From: Eumeta japonica
Taxonomy: Eukaryota > Arthropoda > Insecta > Lepidoptera > Psychidae
NCBI GenBank assembly: GCA_005406025.1
Contig: BGZK01000100.1
Span: 310,001 to 374,000 of the forward strand
Length of the DNA: 64,000 nucleotides
Direction: 5' to 3'
Part shown: one piece after another, positions 59,241 to 64,000 of the stretch
Layout: every line of letters starts with the position of its first letter
Numbering within the stretch: the first letter of the stretch is position 1
Notes under the pieces: model-generated
The model's input: the letters and a program-made list of their open reading frames with translations, nothing else
What the model was told of the DNA's origin: nothing
The model's database searches: none
Translations under genes and position numbers: made by a program

Positions 59241-59364
59241 TAAAATTAATTATACGAAAAATATAACACTTTACTAAAAGTTAAAAATAAATTAAATTTT
59301 ACCAAGAATATAAAAAATGTCCTTAAACTAAACAGATAATAATAATAATAATTGATAAAGCATA

Positions 59365-59686
59365 CAAAAGAAATTTAAACACAAATTATTGTTAATTAAA
59401 TATTCACGATATCTACAGTATCAATTATATTTTTTGGAGTCGGGCCTAGCCAAGGTAAGTTTAGCCTAATATAAAATAGTTCTTGTATAACTTACTTAAC
59501 CTAATTGCATAATATACATGTACCTACTTAAATGTCGAACGCAGGCCTGTGTACTCTAAAATCGATCGAAGAAGACAGAACTTCACATGCGAGGGCGCAT
59601 AGTTAAACTCATTATTGTTGATTAAATATTCACAATATTGTGAATATTTAATTAACAATAATTTTGTGGCATCAAATTTCTTTCGT
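59365..59686. mobile_element. MITE with long terminal inverted repeats and an extra internal copy
   Basis: The left end CACAAATTATTGTTAATTAA (59380), continuing ATATTCAC to 59407, is the near-exact reverse complement of 59640-59668 (GTGAATATTTAATTAACAAT, then AATTTTGTG). Similarity extends outward through AAGAAATTT on both sides. A third copy of the arm, direct, occurs at 59611-59636 and forms with the right arm a 52-bp nearly perfect palindrome centred at 59636/59637 (one mismatch per 26-bp arm). A GTAAGT at 59452 inside is not supported as a splice site. Confidence 0.75.
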
Positions 59687-59889
59687 AGGCTTTAGACAGC
59701 ATTATTATTAACTTTTTAGTTTGAGGGTTTTTGAATTCGGTTTTTATAATTTTTTTAATATCTAGTTTTATTTGTCGGAATTCTAATTAGTTGCATATTT
59801 TAAAATAAATTTTAAAATTTGAATATCTTTTTGCTCGTGTTAATATGCCCCAAGAATAAGAGATTTAGGTACGAGGCGTTGACGTTATT

Positions 59890-60650
59890 TTTATACTTCT
59901 TATGTACGAGGAACGTTTAATAAATGCTCGGCACGGTTATGAAAACAAATGAAATATAAACAATGCATTTTATTACATCTGTTGATTATATTTTTTAAAC
60001 CCTTACAAAGTTAGTTCTGATTATGTTTGTCAGTGTTCGCTCACAGGCGCCTTCTGTGCTTCATCATCAGCTCACGGATTCCCTTAGAGAACTTTTTTAG
60101 ATTCGATAATAGAAAGAAGTCATTGAGGGCCGAAGGACTAAACGATGGGTGTTTCGTAATTTTCGATTTTAATGAGCTGCTCCTTTAATATGCCGTTGCA
60201 TATTGCTTGCTTATTCTTATTTGCTCTCAGGTTCATGAAGATAGCTTATATCTCCAGTAACGACTCTAACGATATCTACCACTGGATTTCACCTACATAG
60301 GCTCCAAATACCCTCAAACAGCATTCCACAACACGCGCATGCGTCTAATGCGCCTTCAGCATTCGCGACACACGTCCTGCGGTCACTTGATGTATGGATT
60401 TGGTCTTGGATACAACATCATCCAAGGCATCGGAAGAATGGCTAACTCTTCCAGCTATCGATTCGACCTTCACTCGACTGTCTCCCAATGTGATATTCTT
60501 CACATCTTCTACAATCTCCTGTGAAGAGACCTCCACAGACCATCACTGCGATCGTCTTCGATGCTATGCCCCTTCACGATTTCATTCACACGACATCAAT
60601 CGAGAAGTTGATAAAAAACTAGTGAACTTGCCTTAAACAACGTCCATTCT
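59890..60650 (-). pseudogene. Heavily decayed mariner-like transposase (second copy)
   Basis: The reverse strand at 60536-60345 reads SSQEIVEDVKNITLGDSRVK, then VESIAGRVSHSSD and HQVTAGRVSRMLKAH. This aligns with the mariner N-terminal helix-turn-helix region, which usually ends VTARWVPRMLT. Downstream frames are too broken to show catalytic Asp residues. The far end reads CATAACCGTGCCGAGCATTT, then ATTAAACGTTCCTCG, resembling a mariner 3' terminus as I recall it. This copy is older and on the opposite strand to the one at 2241. Confidence 0.6.
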
Positions 60651-60654
60651 CTTT

Positions 60655-61155
60655 TTTATGCACTTTTTACTTTTACCTTGTCCGGTTAAAAATTTAATAA
60701 CAGTGCGATGCAATTCGCCAAAAATGTAAAATTGCACATATACGTAGCGTTTATGTTCAACTTTCACAAAAAATAACTGAATTTAAAAGCATAAAGCCAT
60801 TTTAAGACAACACCAAAGCAGCGCAACTGGAAATTTAAACTTGAGAATTATTAAAAAATATATTACAGACAACATAACTCTCGTTGCGCTAAACTTTATA
60901 ATATAAAATTATCGTCGGTCCAAAAACTATTCAAGGGCGTATGTACGATAAACTCTGACCATGGAATTGATTTTAATGGATTTCAATTATTGATTGAATG
61001 GATTACAAAAATGTATTTGTTTTTATATGCGATTCGTGTGTCAGAAAAGAGTATATTTTTGCGACTTTTTAAATTTGTTATAAATAAAGATACCGAAATT
61101 TAGCTAATGTAAAAACCAAAACGTGGTTACTATAAATATTTGTTAAACTACGATA
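60655..61155. other. AT-rich non-coding sequence
   Basis: Nothing recognised. Confidence 0.45.
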
Positions 61156-61159
61156 GTAT

Positions 61160-61270
61160 ATGAGCGTTCGTGGCTCAATGCTTGAAAGTGTTGATTTCGA
61201 ACTGGAAAGTATCGAGTTCGTAATTGTTCATGGCTGACTTAACTAATGAGTTTTTGACTTAAATCATATT
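61160..61270 (+). mobile_element. tRNA-derived SINE-like remnant
   Basis: GTTCGTGGCTCAATGCTTGA (A-box-like TGGCTCAATGC) is followed about 37 bases later by ATCGAGTTCGTAATTG (B-box-like GAGTTCG), then CATGGCTGACTTAAC and TAATGAGTTTTTGACTTAA. The A-to-B spacing is right for a pol III promoter. The body resembles TTGACTAATGACTTTTTAAC in the remnant near 6432. Decayed and non-coding. Confidence 0.5.
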
Positions 61271-61274
61271 TAGA

Positions 61275-61990
61275 CCACTCGGGTTGTGTCCCGAAGAGCC
61301 GTCAGTCCGGCGAAAAAGAAAGTGAATATGGAAATTTTAATTAATCTTGTGAAAAAATGTATCAAAACATGCAGAGCCGCTGCATGTTCATTGTTCCATT
61401 TCTCATAACAAAGGCTGTCCCAATTTGGATTCCAATTCGAATACCGTCCTGATGTCATAAAAAAAAACAACAAAAAAACACATCAACAAAACAAAATCCA
61501 ACTATTTTTTTTTATAGTGGTCGTATTTTTGTGTTTGGTTATAGAGATATTAAATGTGTCTACATAGTTTGTTTACGTACACGTCACTAAGTCGGTAAAT
61601 TTATTAAGCAGAAAGTATATTGGATGATTTAGAATTGAATTCATGTTTTCGTATTAAGTATGTAATGTACCTATGACAAAACAAACAACATATTTTTCTG
61701 AGCACAGCAAATATTAATATTGAATTTTTCATAAATAAATTTTAAGTATTAAAAATATGTTTTACGGGTGTGAGAATACATTTTATAACATAGTGTTTTA
61801 TTTTCTTGTGTAAATTTAATGAAATCTCACTCACGAACACAGTTCAAACGAAGACCTTAGTTTTCAGTTTTATTCAGCGCTGAATTTTCGTGTTCTTTGA
61901 AATGATTTAATTAATTGGACTCATTTGGTCTTGATAATATCTTACGCTGCTTTGACCTCTACATTAATTTTTGCAATAGTCACACTATAA
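61275..61990. other. AT-rich non-coding sequence
   Basis: Nothing recognised. Confidence 0.45.
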
Positions 61991-61994
61991 TCTA

Positions 61995-62180
61995 ATCTTG
62001 GAGTACCAGGGCGGCAAGGGCTGTAGAAACCCGCCCCAGTAGACATCGATCGGGGCGGGGTGCAAAGGGCGGAGCCTAAAGGCGGCGGCGGGGCTGAAGG
62101 GCGGGCGGCGGGGCGACGGGCCGCCCACTGCCGCAGTGGCGCAGTGGGCTGCGGGACGTCGCTTACGTAACGTTGGCAAC
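61995..62180. promoter_or_regulatory. G-rich, GC-box and G-quadruplex-prone block
   Basis: GGGGCGGGG (GC box) at 62052-62060, then four or more G-runs: GGGG 62090-62093, GGG 62099-62101, GGG 62103-62105, GGGG 62110-62113 and GGG 62118-62120, with loops of 5, 1, 4 and 4 nt, satisfying the G3-N1-7 quadruplex pattern. CCCACTGCCGCAGTGGCGCA follows at 62124, a nested inverted repeat (CCACTG/CAGTGG). It is the most strand-asymmetric G-rich DNA in the window. A reverse frame of 64 codons crosses it without a recognised domain. Candidate promoter. Confidence 0.45.
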
Positions 62181-62184
62181 GCCG

Positions 62185-63095
62185 AGTCTGGCTGCCATCA
62201 AATCGGATTAATTGAATGCTGATGGATATTACGCTCGGGGAACATTCATGATTTCTTTAAAATGTTATCATCGCAGCTGTCCTATTACGTTTCGACGTTT
62301 CTCACATTATCATTTGTATCTCTATTTGATTTATTTGGAATGGGAGATTTTCACGAATACAAAACAAAATGCTTTATATCCAGTAAAGTAGAAGTCCAAT
62401 ATCAAAATATCGATATGAATCCTAAAAAATATTTTAGTCTTATCGAATGATTATGATGAGAATATTCTAATATTGCTAAATAACGAATTATCAAAAATAT
62501 GGTTTCGATGTTAAAAATATTTTTAATCAAAAAAAAAAAAATATAAATATATATATGCCGTTGCTCAAACTTAATCAGTTGAAATTCTAAACAACAGACT
62601 AATTATGCCGTTAATTTTAATAAAAAACATATTCAATCAATCATGTTTTTTGAATTGTAAACAATTTTTGTTTTAATCGATTTTGTTATGAATTAATTTC
62701 TCTCCTAATAATCTTTATTATGGCATTAATTTTCATGTCTATCATATACTTAATTTTATATCGTAACAGACTATTTACCGTATAAACTATATATGTATGT
62801 TTCTCCATAATTTTCTATAGCTTAATTGTTTCTACATCAAAAAAGAATTCAAGTTTATATATACCACACCAGCTTTTTAAAATTTATTTTGTATTTTAAA
62901 TCACTATCAATATAAGTTTGTTTGCTTAAAACAATTATCAATCGCTATATAAAAATACGTATATTTATCGATATTAATTAATAATCCAATTTACAGTGTA
63001 TATAAATACCATACAAACACGTATTACATTCGATACAAATTATTTATATTTAAATTCTGTCACATATTAACACATTTAAAATTATATTCGCCTCA
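62185..63095. other. AT-rich non-coding sequence
   Basis: Nothing recognised. Confidence 0.45.
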
Positions 63096-63099
63096 TATA

Positions 63100-63310
63100 T
63101 CAAAGGAATTACCTACGTTCCAACCGAACGCGTGAGTAGCTGATATCTTTCGAACGAGAAACTTCTCGAAGCGGAATATTAATCTCGGATTAGTCCAGGA
63201 CGTGACCTCGTTAATATTTCACTCGACATCTAGGACTTTGCTAAGATCGTGCGCCTGCGCGGGCCGCGCGACCGAAATTCGTAACGCTCGCGAAACGGTT
63301 TTCATATTTG
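63100..63310. promoter_or_regulatory. GC-rich block
   Basis: CGTGCGCCTGCGCGGGCCGC near 63248 and CGTAACGCTCGCGAAACGG near 63281, in AT-rich flanks. GGACGTGACCTCGTTAATATTTC near 63197 includes a TGACCTC nuclear-receptor-like half-site. Function not supported beyond composition. Confidence 0.22.
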
Positions 63311-64000
63311 TGATTTGTAATTTCTTTTGGGCTGTTTATGAATTTGATTATGTACCCATATCATTTCATCTATACGATATTATATATGGCACACCTCAAA
63401 GACACCGTATTTTGTTATCGCAAAATGTAAACAGGCGACACATTCGTCTCAAAGAAACTCACTATATTTAAATGTTTCGATTATGATGAAAATAAAGAAA
63501 AAAACCAGTCGAAGTGCGATTCTGGGTCGCGTCGAGAAGTTCTGTTCCCACAGGAACTTAAAGTCTTAAGCCTTTCGTTTAAGTTTTTCTATGAACTACT
63601 AAAAATATATATACACGTATATGTAATCGGAATCCCACCCCCCAATATTGACCTGCATCGGAATTTGTTTATTCATTGTGTACGGCAATGATCGGATCGC
63701 ACATTCTTTTGTCCAGTACATTCGGAGAAAATAGCCAGCCGTGACAGACGGACAAACAGACATTTTAGTGTCAGACATGTAGTATTTTCTATACGGCCAA
63801 AAAATATGAAAAGGAAATAGCGAAGATAAGGCTTAATAAATACTTTCAAAGGAAATTATTTTGAACGTGGTCGGATATACTGTTTTTTGAGTTATTGCCG
63901 AAAAACTGCGCTTCTCAACAAAAGGACGTAAGTGCCGTGAAAATATGTTTTTTGCTGATACACTTTAGTTTACACTAGTTTAATAGTAATAGTCGACATA
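63311..64000. other. Non-coding sequence to window end
   Basis: AT-rich; no recognised gene or repeat. Confidence 0.45.

Noticed and set aside
59440..59460. GTAAGT donor-like string after CTAGCCAAG
   Set aside because: Falls inside the inverted-repeat MITE.
60339..60524. 61-codon forward frame
   Set aside because: Antisense shadow of the mariner-like remnant on the - strand.
1..64000. Known Hox-cluster microRNAs (mir-10, iab-4, mir-993) or a tarsal-less micropeptide gene
   Set aside because: I looked by eye for their mature sequences and the LDPTG-type motif and found none.

Overview
This is eukaryotic, AT-rich (roughly one third G+C by eye), almost entirely non-coding DNA from an insect, most likely a moth or butterfly. 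The evidence for Lepidoptera is the repeat content: a Helitron relic with the familiar lepidopteran 5' end (10440-10690), a retroposon 3' tail ending in AATAAAAGCGTGTTAAAA (2105-2240), a retroposon tail with GTCAGTCAGTCAGG (20455-20570), the 'gaccgacttcaaaaa' interspersed repeat (58526-59240), and mariner copies. The species cannot be named. No complete protein-coding gene, rRNA or convincing tRNA is visible.

Layout. 1-5 kb: a GC-rich candidate regulatory block, a hairpin, the first copy of a 172-180 bp inverted-repeat MITE, a retroposon tail and a decayed mariner. 5-15 kb: a 19-bp minisatellite carrying two perfect CRE sites, two TA microsatellites, regulatory-looking blocks, Helitron-derived pieces, two copies of a long dispersed repeat ('family A'), and a 43-bp satellite array with dimeric higher-order structure. 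15-35 kb: mostly AT-rich single-copy sequence with CpG-rich blocks (21.7-22.1, 27.2-27.5, 29.5-29.8 kb), a second MITE copy, hairpins and a 23-bp minisatellite. 35-50 kb: a coding-like ORF with splice-like borders, a block with a paired AP-1/Maf palindrome, CpG-rich blocks and the third, best-preserved MITE. 50-64 kb: the repeat-rich end, with two reverse-transcriptase-type retroelement fragments, family A copy 3, a Helitron 3' end, a tandem-bearing dispersed repeat, a MITE with a duplicated terminal repeat, a second mariner relic, and a G-quadruplex-prone GC block.

Interpretation (inference). CpG-rich islands with homeodomain, CRE, AP-1/Maf and CTCF-like motifs, separated by kilobases of AT-rich DNA, suggest a large intron or gene desert around a regulated developmental gene. 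Three short candidate exons on the + strand (35607-35713, 50641-50684, 57697-57771) have plausible splice borders but match no family I recognise. They are hypotheses.
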